Positions 37,268 through 51,071 are shown, counted from the first letter of the stretch. The stretch is 64,000 nucleotides of DNA from Cinclus cinclus (GCF_963662255.1 NC_085047.1:23503258-23567257), one strand, 5' to 3'. Translations and numbers: made by a program. Notes: generated by a model not told the origin, from the letters alone.

Positions 37268-38648
37268 ATTTCTATGCCGGGACATTATTGTCTGCGAGAC
37301 AGCTCTCCGGAGCGCTAGTATTTGGCCAGGCTGAAATCAGCGCCACGGGAAGCCAATCTGACAAGCGGAGTGCAACGAGCGCGGCGATATGGGGCCGCTT
37401 GGCAGGTGGCCGAAGAAAGACGGCTGCCCCGTGAATGTGGTGCCAGAAGGCAAGTTTCAGCAGGGCGTTCCGGGCCAGCTCAATGTGCAGCCGCAGTTGT
37501 TCTAGGCGAGTTCTAGCCGAGAAGCTTTCCGTCTCCATTCACGAGACAAGAAAGGCAGAAGGCAAGGGCACCCAGGGTTGAGAAGAAAAGTGCGCGTAGC
37601 GAGCTCGTTGCGGCAGAAGCGAAAGCCAGGAGCAGCGCGCTCGGTGCGAGAAGTAGAGGGCGCTTCGCCTCCTTGGGAAGGAAATGGCGTCTGGGCACGA
37701 ACGACAGCCAGCGAAGCTTCAGGAACAACAGGCTGTTCTGCTCAGCGTACGAGCCTGAAGTGAGTGGCAAGGGGTAAGCGGGCAGTTCCAAGGCATCTAG
37801 CTTTCCTGCTAGCAATGCCATTTCTACCCTGCCGTGCAAAACGTTGTCCTTTGCCGTTATGCTCCGAGATGCAGAGAGCACGTCGGCAGACGCAGTGCAG
37901 AGGGAAAGGACACAGTATCCTTGGGAGTGTGACGCCGCTTAGGCGGGCAAAGCAGAAAGGTGCCGCCCTGCCACCGGCTTTGACTGCCTGAGCTTCCTTG
38001 CTAGGACAGCACCTGTCGAAAGCTGGCAACTAGGCTGCCAGAGTGCAGAATGTAGGCGGTGCGGCACGCTTGCTTGCCGAAAGCCAGTATCAGCGAGACA
38101 GCGTGCTAGGCTCTGTTTCACAGCTCCTTGGAGAACACGCACTGGAAGAATGCCGTCTCTGTTCCGCAAAAGCTCTGCCCCAGTGAAAGGTGGAAGAAGC
38201 AGCCTGTGGCCACGGGCAGAGCTGGTCAACAGCTGCGCCTAACTTTCCCAAGCTGCGAGAGCATTCGCAGCCGAGTTCTGCTTTGACAGAGCTATTGGTG
38301 AACTTTTGCAGTCCCGGAAGCTGCTGAAACCAAGGCTGTGTTCCGCCTCTTCATTCTTGGCTTTCTGTGCTCCAGCGAGTTGTCAAGCTCGGACACGGCA
38401 TTCAGCTTTGCCGCCTCTCTGCACGGAAAGCACTAGACAGAACTAGTGTGCTTCGTGCATGCTCTCTCCTCGCTTTTATGGTCACGGCTCTGCTTTTTGC
38501 TTGGCAGCGTTCACAGGGTCCACGGCGTACCTCTTGCACAGCGAGAGGTGGCCGGCGAGGAATACTTGCTGCCTTAAGTCGTTCCATGCTCAAGGCATTC
38601 ATCAGAGCAACACAGTGTGGGAAAAGAGGAGGGAACATTGCAGGACAA
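37268..38648 (+). repeat. Satellite monomer 28
   Basis: 351 A (37618), long form, 1304 C, with C to G at 37686 (unit 419), shared only with monomer 5. Both copies also carry 351 A, 68 bp upstream, but differ in length form and at 1304. Confidence 0.97.
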
Positions 38649-40028
38649 ATTTCTATGCCGGGACATTATTGTCTGCGAGACAGCTCTCCGGAGCGCTAGT
38701 ATTTGGCCAGGCTGAAATCAGCGCCACGGGAAGCCAATCTGACAAGCGGAGTGCAACGAGCGCGGCGATATGGGGCCGCTTGGCAGCTGGCCGAAGAAAG
38801 ACGGCTGCCCCGTGAATGTGGTGCCAGAAGGCAAGTTTCAGCAGGGCGTTCCGGGCCAGCTCAATGTGCAGCCGCAGTTGTTCTAGGCGAGTTCTAGCCG
38901 AGAAGCTTTCCGTCTCCATTCACGAGACAAGAAAGGCAGAAGGCAAGGGCACCCAGGGTTGAGAAGAAAAGTGCGCGTAGCGAGCTCGTTGCGGCAGAGG
39001 CGAAAGCCAGGAGCAGCGCGCTCGGTGCGAGAAGTAGAGGGCGCTTCGCCTCCTTGGGAAGGAAATCGCGTCTGGGCACGAACGACAGCCAGCGAAGCTT
39101 CAGGAACAACAGGCTGTTCTGCTCAGCGTACGAGCCTGAAGTGAGTGGCAAGGGGTAAGCGGGCAGTTCCAAGGCATCTAGCTTTCCTGCTAGCAATGCC
39201 ATTTCTACCCTGCCGTGCAAAACGTTGTCCTTTGCCGTTATGCTCCGAGATGCAGAGAGCACGTCGGCAGACGCAGTGCAGAGGGAAAGGACACAGTATC
39301 CTTGGGAGTGTGACGCCGCTTAGGCGGGCAAAGCAGAAAGGTGCCGCCCTGCACCGGCTTTGACTGCCTGAGCTTCCTTGCTAGGACAGCACCTGTCGAA
39401 AGCTGGCAACTAGGCTGCCAGAGTGCAGAATGTAGGCGGTGCGGCACGCTTGCTTGCCGAAAGCCAGTATCAGCGAGACAGCGTGCTAGGCTCTGTTTCA
39501 CAGCTCCTTGGAGAACACGCACTGGAAGAATGCCGTCTCTGTTCCGCAAAAGCTCTGCCCCAGTGAAAGGTGGAAGAAGCAGCCTGTGGCCACGGGCAGA
39601 GCTGGTCAACAGCTGCGCCTAACTTTCCCAAGCTGCGAGAGCATTCGCAGCCGAGTTCTGCTTTGACAGAGCTATTGGTGAACTTTTGCAGTCCCGGAAG
39701 CTGCTGAAACCAAGGCTGTGTTCCGCCTCTTCATTCTTGGCTTTCTGTGCTCCAGCGAGTTGTCAAGCTCGGACACGGCATTCAGCTTTGCCGCCTCTCT
39801 GCACGGAAAGCACTAGACAGAACTAGTGTGCTTCGTGCATGCTCTCTCCTCGCTTTTATGGTCACGGCTCTGCTTTTTGCTTGGCAGCGTTCACAGGGTC
39901 CACGGCGTACCTCTTGCACAGCGAGAGGTGGCCGGCGAGGAATACTTGCTGGCTTAAGTCGTTCCATGCTCAAGGCATTCATCAGAGCAACACAGTGTGG
40001 GAAAAGAGGAGGGAACATTGCAGGACAA
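38649..40028 (+). repeat. Satellite monomer 29
   Basis: 351 G, short form, 1304 G, with a private G to C at 38787 (unit 139). Confidence 0.97.
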
Positions 40029-41408
40029 ATTTCTATGCCGGGACATTATTGTCTGCGAGACAGCTCTCCGGAGCGCTAGTATTTGGCCAGGCTGAAATCA
40101 GCGCCACGGGAAGCCAATCTGACAAGCGGAGTGCAACGAGCGCGGCGATATGGGGCCGCTTGGCAGGTGGCCGAAGAAAGACGGCTGCCCCGTGAATGTG
40201 GTGCCAGAAGGCAAGTTTCAGCAGGGCGTTCCGGGCCAGCTCAATGTGCAGCCGCAGTTGTTCTAGGCGAGTTCTAGCCGAGAAGCTTTCCGTCTCCATT
40301 CACGAGACAAGAAAGGCAGAAGGCAAGGGCACCCAGGGTTGAGAAGAAAAGTGCGCGTAGCGAGCTCGTTGCGGCAGAGGCGAAAGCCAGGAGCAGCGCG
40401 CTCGGTGCGAGAAGTAGAGGGCGCTTCGCCTCCTTGGGAAGGAAATCGCGTCTGGGCACGAACGACAGCCAGCGAAGCTTCAGGAACAACAGGCTGTTCT
40501 GCTCAGCGTACGAGCCTGAAGTGAGTGGCAAGGGGTAAGCGGGCAGTTCCAAGGCATCTAGCTTTCCTGCTAGCAATGCCATTTCTACCCTGCCGTGCAA
40601 AACGTTGTCCTTTGCCGTTATGCTCCGAGATGCAGAGAGCACGTCGGCAGACGCAGTGCAGAGGGAAAGGACACAGTATCCTTGGGAGTGTGACGCCGCT
40701 TAGGCGGGCAAAGCAGAAAGGTGCCGCCCTGCACCGGCTTTGACTGCCTGAGCTTCCTTGCTAGGACAGCACCTGTCGAAAGCTGGCAACTAGGCTGCCA
40801 GAGTGCAGAATGTAGGTGGTGCGGCACGCTTGCTTGCCGAAAGCCAGTATCAGCGAGACAGCGTGCTAGGCTCTGTTTCACAGCTCCTTGGAGAACACGC
40901 ACTGGAAGAATGCCGTCTCTGTTCCGCAAAAGCTCTGCCCCAGTGAAAGGTGGAAGAAGCAGCCTGTGGCCACGGGCAGAGCTGGTCAACAGCTGCGCCT
41001 AACTTTCCCAAGCTGCGAGAGCATTCGCAGCCGAGTTCTGCTTTGACAGAGCTATTGGTGAACTTTTGCAGTCCCGGAAGCTGCTGAAACCAAGGCTGTG
41101 TTCCGCCTCTTCATTCTTGGCTTTCTGTGCTCCAGCGAGTTGTCAAGCTCGGACACGGCATTCAGCTTTGCCGCCTCTCTGCACGGAAAGCACTAGACAG
41201 AACTAGTGTGCTTCGTGCATGCTCTCTCCTCGCTTTTATGGTCACGGCTCTGCTTTTTGCTTGGCAGCGTTCACAGGGTCCACGGCGTACCTCTTGCACA
41301 GCGAGAGGTGGCCGGCGAGGAATACTTGCTGCCTTAAGTCGTTCCATGCTCAAGGCATTCATCAGAGCAACACAGTGTGGGAAAAGAGGAGGGAACATTG
41401 CAGGACAA
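40029..41408 (+). repeat. Satellite monomer 30
   Basis: 351 G, short form, 1304 C, with C to T at 40817 (unit 789, a CpG). Monomers 32, 38 and 42 share this allele, and each is followed by a copy carrying unit-75 A and/or unit-431 T. Confidence 0.97.
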
Positions 41409-42788
41409 ATTTCTATGCCGGGACATTATTGTCTGCGAGACAGCTCTCCGGAGCGCTAGTATTTGGCCAGGCTGAAATCAGCACCACGGGAAGCCAATCT
41501 GACAAGCGGAGTGCAACGAGCGCGGCGATATGGGGCCGCTTGGCAGGTGGCCGAAGAAAGACGGCTGCCCCGTGAATGTGGTGCCAGAAGGCAAGTTTCA
41601 GCAGGGCGTTCCGGGCCAGCTCAATGTGCAGCCGCAGTTGTTCTAGGCGAGTTCTAGCCGAGAAGCTTTCCGTCTCCATTCACGAGACAAGAAAGGCAGA
41701 AGGCAAGGGCACCCAGGGTTGAGAAGAAAAGTGCGCGTAGCGAGCTCGTTGCGGCAGAAGCGAAAGCCAGGAGCAGCGCGCTCGGTGCGAGAAGTAGAGG
41801 GCGCTTCGCCTCCTTGGGAAGGAAATCGCGTCTGGGCATGAACGACAGCCAGCGAAGCTTCAGGAACAACAGGCTGTTCTGCTCAGCGTACGAGCCTGAA
41901 GTGAGTGGCAAGGGGTAAGCGGGCAGTTCCAAGGCATCTAGCTTTCCTGCTAGCAATGCCATTTCTACCCTGCCGTGCAAAACGTTGTCCTTTGCCGTTA
42001 TGCTCCGAGATGCAGAGAGCACGTCGGCAGACGCAGTGCAGAGGGAAAGGACACAGTATCCTTGGGAGTGTGACGCCGCTTAGGCGGGCAAAGCAGAAAG
42101 GTGCCGCCCTGCACCGGCTTTGACTGCCTGAGCTTCCTTGCTAGGACAGCACCTGTCGAAAGCTGGCAACTAGGCTGCCAGAGTGCAGAATGTAGGCGGT
42201 GCGGCACGCTTGCTTGCCGAAAGCCAGTATCAGCGAGACAGCGTGCTAGGCTCTGTTTCACAGCTCCTTGGAGAACACGCACTGGAAGAATGCCGTCTCT
42301 GTTCCGCAAAAGCTCTGCCCCAGTGAAAGGTGGAAGAAGCAGCCTGTGGCCACGGGCAGAGCTGGTCAACAGCTGCGCCTAACTTTCCCAAGCTGCGAGA
42401 GCATTCGCAGCCGAGTTCTGCTTTGACAGAGCTATTGGTGAACTTTTGCAGTCCCGGAAGCTGCTGAAACCAAGGCTGTGTTCCGCCTCTTCATTCTTGG
42501 CTTTCTGTGCTCCAGCGAGTTGTCAAGCTCGGACACGGCATTCAGCTTTGCCGCCTCTCTGCACGGAAAGCACTAGACAGAACTAGTGTGCTTCGTGCAT
42601 GCTCTCTCCTCGCTTTTATGGTCACGGCTCTGCTTTTTGCTTGGCAGCGTTCACAGGGTCCACGGCGTACCTCTTGCACAGCGAGAGGTGGCCGGCGAGG
42701 AATACTTGCTGGCTTAAGTCGTTCCATGCTCAAGGCATTCATCAGAGCAACACAGTGTGGGAAAAGAGGAGGGAACATTGCAGGACAA
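41409..42788 (+). repeat. Satellite monomer 31
   Basis: 351 A (41759), short form, 1304 G, with A at 41483 (unit 75) and T at 41839 (unit 431), both CpG losses. Monomer 39 carries the same set. The unit-431 T adds a plus-strand ATG in an otherwise meaningless frame. Confidence 0.97.
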
Positions 42789-44168
42789 ATTTCTATGCCG
42801 GGACATTATTGTCTGCGAGACAGCTCTCCGGAGCGCTAGTATTTGGCCAGGCTGAAATCAGCGCCACGGGAAGCCAATCTGACAAGCGGAGTGCAACGAG
42901 CGCGGCGATATGGGGCCGCTTGGCAGGTGGCCGAAGAAAGACGGCTGCCCCGTGAATGTGGTGCCAGAAGGCAAGTTTCAGCAGGGCGTTCCGGGCCAGC
43001 TCAATGTGCAGCCGCAGTTGTTCTAGGCGAGTTCTAGCCGAGAAGCTTTCCGTCTCCATTCACGAGACAAGAAAGGCAGAAGGCAAGGGCACCCAGGGTT
43101 GAGAAGAAAAGTGCGCGTAGCGAGCTCGTTGCGGCAGAGGCGAAAGCCAGGAGCAGCGCGCTCGGTGCGAGAAGTAGAGGGCGCTTCGCCTCCTTGGGAA
43201 GGAAATCGCGTCTGGGCACGAACGACAGCCAGCGAAGCTTCAGGAACAACAGGCTGTTCTGCTCAGCGTACGAGCCTGAAGTGAGTGGCAAGGGGTAAGC
43301 GGGCAGTTCCAAGGCATCTAGCTTTCCTGCTAGCAATGCCATTTCTACCCTGCCGTGCAAAACGTTGTCCTTTGCCGTTATGCTCCGAGATGCAGAGAGC
43401 ACGTCGGCAGACGCAGTGCAGAGGGAAAGGACACAGTATCCTTGGGAGTGTGACGCCGCTTAGGCGGGCAAAGCAGAAAGGTGCCGCCCTGCACCGGCTT
43501 TGACTGCCTGAGCTTCCTTGCTAGGACAGCACCTGTCGAAAGCTGGCAACTAGGCTGCCAGAGTGCAGAATGTAGGTGGTGCGGCACGCTTGCTTGCCGA
43601 AAGCCAGTATCAGCGAGACAGCGTGCTAGGCTCTGTTTCACAGCTCCTTGGAGAACACGCACTGGAAGAATGCCGTCTCTGTTCCGCAAAAGCTCTGCCC
43701 CAGTGAAAGGTGGAAGAAGCAGCCTGTGGCCACGGGCAGAGCTGGTCAACAGCTGCGCCTAACTTTCCCAAGCTGCGAGAGCATTCGCAGCCGAGTTCTG
43801 CTTTGACAGAGCTATTGGTGAACTTTTGCAGTCCCGGAAGCTGCTGAAACCAAGGCTGTGTTCCGCCTCTTCATTCTTGGCTTTCTGTGCTCCAGCGAGT
43901 TGTCAAGCTCGGACACGGCATTCAGCTTTGCCGCCTCTCTGCACGGAAAGCACTAGACAGAACTAGTGTGCTTCGTGCATGCTCTCTCCTCGCTTTTATG
44001 GTCACGGCTCTGCTTTTTGCTTGGCAGCGTTCACAGGGTCCACGGCGTACCTCTTGCACAGCGAGAGGTGGCCGGCGAGGAATACTTGCTGGCTTAAGTC
44101 GTTCCATGCTCAAGGCATTCATCAGAGCAACACAGTGTGGGAAAAGAGGAGGGAACATTGCAGGACAA
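42789..44168 (+). repeat. Satellite monomer 32
   Basis: 351 G, short form, 1304 G, with T at 43577 (unit 789). It differs from monomers 30, 38 and 42 only at unit 1304. Confidence 0.97.
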
Positions 44169-45549
44169 ATTTCTATGCCGGGACATTATTGTCTGCGAGA
44201 CAGCTCTCCGGAGCGCTAGTATTTGGCCAGGCTGAAATCAGCACCACGGGAAGCCAATCTGACAAGCGGAGTGCAACGAGCGCGGCGATATGGGGCCGCT
44301 TGGCAGGTGGCCGAAGAAAGACGGCTGCCCCGTGAATGTGGTGCCAGAAGGCAAGTTTCAGCAGGGCGTTCCGGGCCAGCTCAATGTGCAGCCGCAGTTG
44401 TTCTAGGCGAGTTCTAGCCGAGAAGCTTTCCGTCTCCATTCACGAGACAAGAAAGGCAGAAGGCAAGGGCACCCAGGGTTGAGAAGAAAAGTGCGCGTAG
44501 CGAGCTCGTTGCGGCAGAGGCGAAAGCCAGGAGCAGCGCGCTCGGTGCGAGAAGTAGAGGGCGCTTCGCCTCCTTGGGAAGGAAATCGCGTCTGGGCACG
44601 AACGACAGCCAGCGAAGCTTCAGGAACAACAGGCTGTTCTGCTCAGCGTACGAGCCTGAAGTGAGTGGCAAGGGGTAAGCGGGCAGTTCCAAGGCATCTA
44701 GCTTTCCTGCTAGCAATGCCATTTCTACCCTGCCGTGCAAAACGTTGTCCTTTGCCGTTATGCTCCGAGATGCAGAGAGCACGTCGGCAGACGCAGTGCA
44801 GAGGGAAAGGACACAGTATCCTTGGGAGTGTGACACCGCTTAGGCGGGCAAAGCAGAAAGGTGCCGCCCTGCCACCGGCTTTGACTGCCTGAGCTTCCTT
44901 GCTAGGACAGCACCTGTCGAAAGCTGGCAACTAGGCTGCCAGAGTGCAGAATGTAGGCGGTGCGGCACAGTTGCTTGCCGAAAGCCAGTATCAGCGAGAC
45001 AGCGTGCTAGGCTCTGTTTCACAGCTCCTTGGAGAACACGCACTGGAAGAATGCCGTCTCTGTTCCGCAAAAGCTCTGCCCCAGTGAAAGGTGGAAGAAG
45101 CAGCCTGTGGCCACGGGCAGAGCTGGTCAACAGCTGCGCCTAACTTTCCCAAGCTGCGAGAGCATTCGCAGCCGAGTTCTGCTTTGACAGAGCTATTGGT
45201 GAACTTTTGCAGTCCCGGAAGCTGCTGAAACCAAGGCTGTGTTCCGCCTCTTCATTCTTGGCTTTCTGTGCTCCAGCGAGTTGTCAAGCTCGGACACGGC
45301 ATTCAGCTTTGCCGCCTCTCTGCACGGAAAGCACTAGACAGAACTAGTGTGCTTCGTGCATGCTCTCTCCTCGCTTTTATGGTCACGGCTCTGCTTTTTG
45401 CTTGGCAGCGTTCACAGGGTCCACGGCGTACCTCTTGCACAGCGAGAGGTGGCCGGCGAGGAATACTTGCTGGCTTAAGTCGTTCCATGCTCAAGGCATT
45501 CATCAGAGCAACACAGTGTGGGAAAAGAGGAGGGAACATTGCAGGACAA
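44169..45549 (+). repeat. Satellite monomer 33
   Basis: 351 G, long form, 1304 G. It has A at 44243 (unit 75, as in monomers 31 and 39) and A at 44835 (unit 667, as in 6 and 24). A private two-base change of GC to AG lies at 44969-44970 (units 800-801). Together with monomer 5 it is among the most divergent copies. Confidence 0.97.
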
Positions 45550-46930
45550 ATTTCTATGCCGGGACATTATTGTCTGCGAGACAGCTCTCCGGAGCGCTAG
45601 TATTTGGCCAGGCTGAAATCAGCGCCACGGGAAGCCAATCTGACAAGCGGAGTGCAACGAGCGCGGCGATATGGGGCCGCTTGGCAGGTGGCCGAAGAAA
45701 GACGGCTGCCCCGTGAATGTGGTGCCAGAAGGCAAGTTTCAGCAGGGCGTTCCGGGCCAGCTCAATGTGCAGCCGCAGTTGTTCTAGGCGAGTTCTAGCC
45801 GAGAAGCTTTCCGTCTCCATTCACGAGACAAGAAAGGCAGAAGGCAAGGGCACCCAGGGTTGAGAAGAAAAGTGCGCGTAGCGAGCTCGTTGCGGCAGAG
45901 GCGAAAGCCAGGAGCAGCGCGCTCGGTGCGAGAAGTAGAGGGCGCTTCGCCTCCTTGGGAAGGAAATCGCGTCTGGGCACGAACGACAGCCAGCGAAGCT
46001 TCAGGAACAACAGGCTGTTCTGCTCAGCGTACGAGCCTGAAGTGAGTGGCAAGGGGTAAGCGGGCAGTTCCAAGGCATCTAGCTTTCCTGCTAGCAATGC
46101 CATTTCTACCCTGCCGTGCAAAACGTTGTCCTTTGCCGTTATGCTCCGAGATGCAGAGAGCACGTCGGCAGATGCAGTGCAGAGGGAAAGGACACAGTAT
46201 CCTTGGGAGTGTGACGCCGCTTAGGCGGGCAAAGCAGAAAGGTGCCGCCCTGCCACCGGCTTTGACTGCCTGAGCTTCCTTGCTAGGACAGCACCTGTCG
46301 AAAGCTGGCAACTAGGCTGCCAGAGTGCAGAATGTAGGCGGTGCGGCACGCTTGCTTGCCGAAAGCCAGTATCAGCGAGACAGCGTGCTAGGCTCTGTTT
46401 CACAGCTCCTTGGAGAACACGCACTGGAAGAATGCCGTCTCTGTTCCGCAAAAGCTCTGCCCCAGTGAAAGGTGGAAGAAGCAGCCTGTGGCCACGGGCA
46501 GAGCTGGTCAACAGCTGCGCCTAACTTTCCCAAGCTGCGAGAGCATTCGCAGCCGAGTTCTGCTTTGACAGAGCTATTGGTGAACTTTTGCAGTCCCGGA
46601 AGCTGCTGAAACCAAGGCTGTGTTCCGCCTCTTCATTCTTGGCTTTCTGTGCTCCAGCGAGTTGTCAAGCTCGGACACGGCATTCAGCTTTGCCGCCTCT
46701 CTGCACGGAAAGCACTAGACAGAACTAGTGTGCTTCGTGCATGCTCTCTCCTCGCTTTTATGGTCACGGCTCTGCTTTTTGCTTGGCAGCGTTCACAGGG
46801 TCCACGGCGTACCTCTTGCACAGCGAGAGGTGGCCGGCGAGGAATACTTGCTGGCTTAAGTCGTTCCATGCTCAAGGCATTCATCAGAGCAACACAGTGT
46901 GGGAAAAGAGGAGGGAACATTGCAGGACAA
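45550..46930 (+). repeat. Satellite monomer 34
   Basis: 351 G, long form, 1304 G, with a private C to T at 46173 (unit 624, a CpG). Confidence 0.97.
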
Positions 46931-48310
46931 ATTTCTATGCCGGGACATTATTGTCTGCGAGACAGCTCTCCGGAGCGCTAGTATTTGGCCAGGCTGAAAT
47001 CAGCGCCACGGGAAGCCAATCTGACAAGCGGAGTGCAACGAGCGCGGCGATATGGGGCCGCTTGGCAGGTGGCCGAAGAAAGACGGCTGCCCCGTGAATG
47101 TGGTGCCAGAAGGCAAGTTTCAGCAGGGCGTTCCGGGCCAGCTCAATGTGCAGCCGCAGTTGTTCTAGGCGAGTTCTAGCCGAGAAGCTTTCCGTCTCCA
47201 TTCACGAGACAAGAAAGGCAGAAGGCAAGGGCACCCAGGGTTGAGAAGAAAAGTGCGCGTAGCGAGCTCGTTGCGGCAGAGGCGAAAGCCAGGAGCAGCG
47301 CGCTCGGTGCGAGAAGTAGAGGGCGCTTCGCCTCCTTGGGAAGGAAATCGCGTCTGGGCACGAACGACAGCCAGCGAAGCTTCAGGAACAACAGGCTGTT
47401 CTGCTCAGCGTACGAGCCTGAAGTGAGTGGCAAGGGGTAAGCGGGCAGTTCCAAGGCATCTAGCTTTCCTGCTAGCAATGCCATTTCTACCCTGCCGTGC
47501 AAAACGTTGTCCTTTGCCGTTATGCTCCGAGATGCAGAGAGCACGTCGGCAGACGCAGTGCAGAGGGAAAGGACACAGTATCCTTGGGAGTGTGACGCCG
47601 CTTAGGCGGGCAAAGCAGAAAGGTGCCGCCCTGCGCCGGCTTTGACTGCCTGAGCTTCCTTGCTAGGACAGCACCTGTCGAAAGCTGGCAACTAGGCTGC
47701 CAGAGTGCAGAATGTAGGCGGTGCGGCACGCTTGCTTGCCGAAAGCCAGTATCAGCGAGACAGCGTGCTAGGCTCTGTTTCACAGCTCCTTGGAGAACAC
47801 GCACTTGAAGAATGCCGTCTCTGTTCCGCAAAAGCTCTGCCCCAGTGAAAGGTGGAAGAAGCAGCCTGTGGCCACGGGCAGAGCTGGTCAACAGCTGCGC
47901 CTAACTTTCCCAAGCTGCGAGAGCATTCGCAGCCGAGTTCTGCTTTGACAGAGCTATTGGTGAACTTTTGCAGTCCCGGAAGCTGCTGAAACCAAGGCTG
48001 TGTTCCGCCTCTTCATTCTTGGCTTTCTGTGCTCCAGCGAGTTGTCAAGCTCGGACACGGCATTCAGCTTTGCCGCCTCTCTGCACGGAAAGCACTAGAC
48101 AGAACTAGTGTGCTTCGTGCATGCTCTCTCCTCGCTTTTATGGTCACGGCTCTGCTTTTTGCTTGGCAGCGTTCACAGGGTCCACGGCGTACCTCTTGCA
48201 CAGCGAGAGGTGGCCGGCGAGGAATACTTGCTGCCTTAAGTCGTTCCATGCTCAAGGCATTCATCAGAGCAACACAGTGTGGGAAAAGAGGAGGGAACAT
48301 TGCAGGACAA
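46931..48310 (+). repeat. Satellite monomer 35
   Basis: 351 G, CG at 704-705, 1304 C, with a private G to T at 47806 (unit 876). It equals monomer 3 apart from that base, which creates a plus-strand stop and shortens an otherwise invariant 93-codon frame to 61. That argues against the frame being used. Confidence 0.97.
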
Positions 48311-49691
48311 ATTTCTATGCCGGGACATTATTGTCTGCGAGACAGCTCTCCGGAGCGCTAGTATTTGGCCAGGCTGAAATCAGCGCCACGGGAAGCCAAT
48401 CTGACAAGCGGAGTGCAACGAGCGCGGCGATATGGGGCCGCTTGGCAGGTGGCCGAAGAAAGACGGCTGCCCCGTGAATGTGGTGCCAGAAGGCAAGTTT
48501 CAGCAGGGCGTTCCGGGCCAGCTCAATGTGCAGCCGCAGTTGTTCTAGGCGAGTTCTAGCCGAGAAGCTTTCCGTCTCCATTCACGAGACAAGAAAGGCA
48601 GAAGGCAAGGGCACCCAGGGTTGAGAAGAAAAGTGCGCGTAGCGAGCTCGTTGCGGCAGAGGCGAAAGCCAGGAGCAGCGCGCTCGGTGCGAGAAGTAGA
48701 GGGCGCTTCGCCTCCTTGGGAAGGAAATCGCGTCTGGGCACGAACGACAGCCAGCGAAGCTTCAGGAACAACAGGCTGTTCTGCTCAGCGTACGAGCCTG
48801 AAGTGAGTGGCAAGGGGTAAGCGGGCAGTTCCAAGGCATCTAGCTTTCCTGCTAGCAATGCCATTTCTACCCTGCCGTGCAAAACGTTGTCCTTTGCCGT
48901 TATGCTCCGAGATGCAGAGAGCACGTCGGCAGACGCAGTGCAGAGGGAAAGGACACAGTATCCTTGGGAGTGTGACGCCGCTTAGGCGGGCAAAGCAGAA
49001 AGCTGCCGCCCTGCCACCGGCTTTGACTGCCTGAGCTTCCTTGCTAGGACAGCACCTGTCGAAAGCTGGCAACTAGGCTGCCAGAGTGCAGAATGTAGGC
49101 GGTGCGGCACGCTTGCTTGCCGAAAGCCAGTATCAGCGAGACAGCGTGCTAGGCTCTGTTTCACAGCTCCTTGGAGAACACGCACTGGAAGAATGCCGTC
49201 TCTGTTCCGCAAAAGCTCTGCCCCAGTGAAAGGTGGAAGAAGCAGCCTGTGGCCACGGGCAGAGCTGGTCAACAGCTGCGCCTAACTTTCCCAAGCTGCG
49301 AGAGCATTCGCAGCCGAGTTCTGCTTTGACAGAGCTATTGGTGAACTTTTGCAGTCCCGGAAGCTGCTGAAACCAAGGCTGTGTTCCGCCTCTTCATTCT
49401 TGGCTTTCTGTGCTCCAGCGAGTTGTCAAGCTCGGACACGGCATTCAGCTTTGCCGCCTCTCTGCACGGAAAGCACTAGACAGAACTAGTGTGCTTCGTG
49501 CATGCTCTCTCCTCGCTTTTATGGTCACGGCTCTGCTTTTTGCTTGGCAGCGTTCACAGGGTCCACGGCGTACCTCTTGCACAGCGAGAGGTGGCCGGCG
49601 AGGAATACTTGCTGGCTTAAGTCGTTCCATGCTCAAGGCATTCATCAGAGCAACACAGTGTGGGAAAAGAGGAGGGAACATTGCAGGACAA
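48311..49691 (+). repeat. Satellite monomer 36
   Basis: 351 G, long form, 1304 G, with a private G to C at 49003 (unit 693). Confidence 0.97.
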
Positions 49692-51071
49692 ATTTCTATG
49701 CCGGGACATTATTGTCTGCGAGACAGCTCTCCGGAGCGCTAGTATTTGGCCAGGCTGAAATCAGCGCCACGGGAAGCCAATCTGACAAGCGGAGTGCAAC
49801 GAGCGCGGCGATATGGGGCCGCTTGGCAGGTGGCCGAAGAAAGACGGCTGCCCCGTGAATGTGGTGCCAGAAGGCAAGTTTCAGCAGGGCGTTCCGGGCC
49901 AGCTCAATGTGCAGCCGCAGTTGTTCTAGGCGAGTTCTAGCCGAGAAGCTTTCCGTCTCCATTCACGAGACAAGAAAGGCAGAAGGCAAGGGCACCCAGG
50001 GTTGAGAAGAAAAGTGCGCGTAGCGAGCTCGTTGCGGCAGAGGCGAAAGCCAGGAGCAGCGCGCTCGGTGCGAGAAGTAGAGGGCGCTTCGCCTCCTTGG
50101 GAAGGAAATCGCGTCTGGGCACGAACGACAGCCAGCGAAGCTTCAGGAACAACAGGCTGTTCTGCTCAGCGTACGAGCCTGAAGTGAGTGGCAAGGGGTA
50201 AGCGGGCAGTTCCAAGGCATCTAGCTTTCCTGCTAGCAATGCCATTTCTACCCTGCCGTGCAAAACGTTGTCCTTTGCCGTTATGCTCCGAGATGCAGAG
50301 AGCACGTCGGCAGACGCAGTGCAGAGGGAAAGGACACAGTATCCTTGGGAGTGTGACGCCGCTTAGGCGGGCAAAGCAGAAAGGTGCCGCCCTGCACCGG
50401 CTTTGACTGCCTGAGCTTCCTTGCTAGGACAGCACCTGTCGAAAGCTGGCAACTAGGCTGCCAGAGTGCAGAATGTAGGCGGTGCGGCACGCTTGCTTGC
50501 CGAAAGCCAGTATCAGCGAGACAGCGTGCTAGGCTCTGTTTCACAGCTCCTTGGAGAACACGCACTGGAAGAATGCCGTCTCTGTTCCGCAAAAGCTCTG
50601 CCCCAGTGAAAGGTGGAAGAAGCAGCCTGTGGCCACGGGCAGAGCTGGTCAACAGCTGCGCCTAACTTTCCCAAGCTGCGAGAGCATTCGCAGCCGAGTT
50701 CTGCTTTGACAGAGCTATTGGTGAACTTTTGCAGTCCCGGAAGCTGCTGAAACCAAGGCTGTGTTCCGCCTCTTCATTCTTGGCTTTCTGTGCTCCAGCG
50801 AGTTGTCAAGCTCGGACACGGCATTCAGCTTTGCCGCCTCTCTGCACGGAAAGCACTAGACAGAACTAGTGTGCTTCGTGCATGCTCTCTCCTCGCTTTT
50901 ATGGTCACGGCTCTGCTTTTTGCTTGGCAGCGTTCACAGGGTCCACGGCGTACCTCTTGCACAGCGAGAGGTGGCCGGCGAGGAATACTTGCTGCCTTAA
51001 GTCGTTCCATGCTCAAGGCATTCATCAGAGCAACACAGTGTGGGAAAAGAGGAGGGAACATTGCAGGACAA
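49692..51071 (+). repeat. Satellite monomer 37
   Basis: 351 G, short form, 1304 C, consensus. It starts the four-monomer block repeated from monomer 41. Confidence 0.97.
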
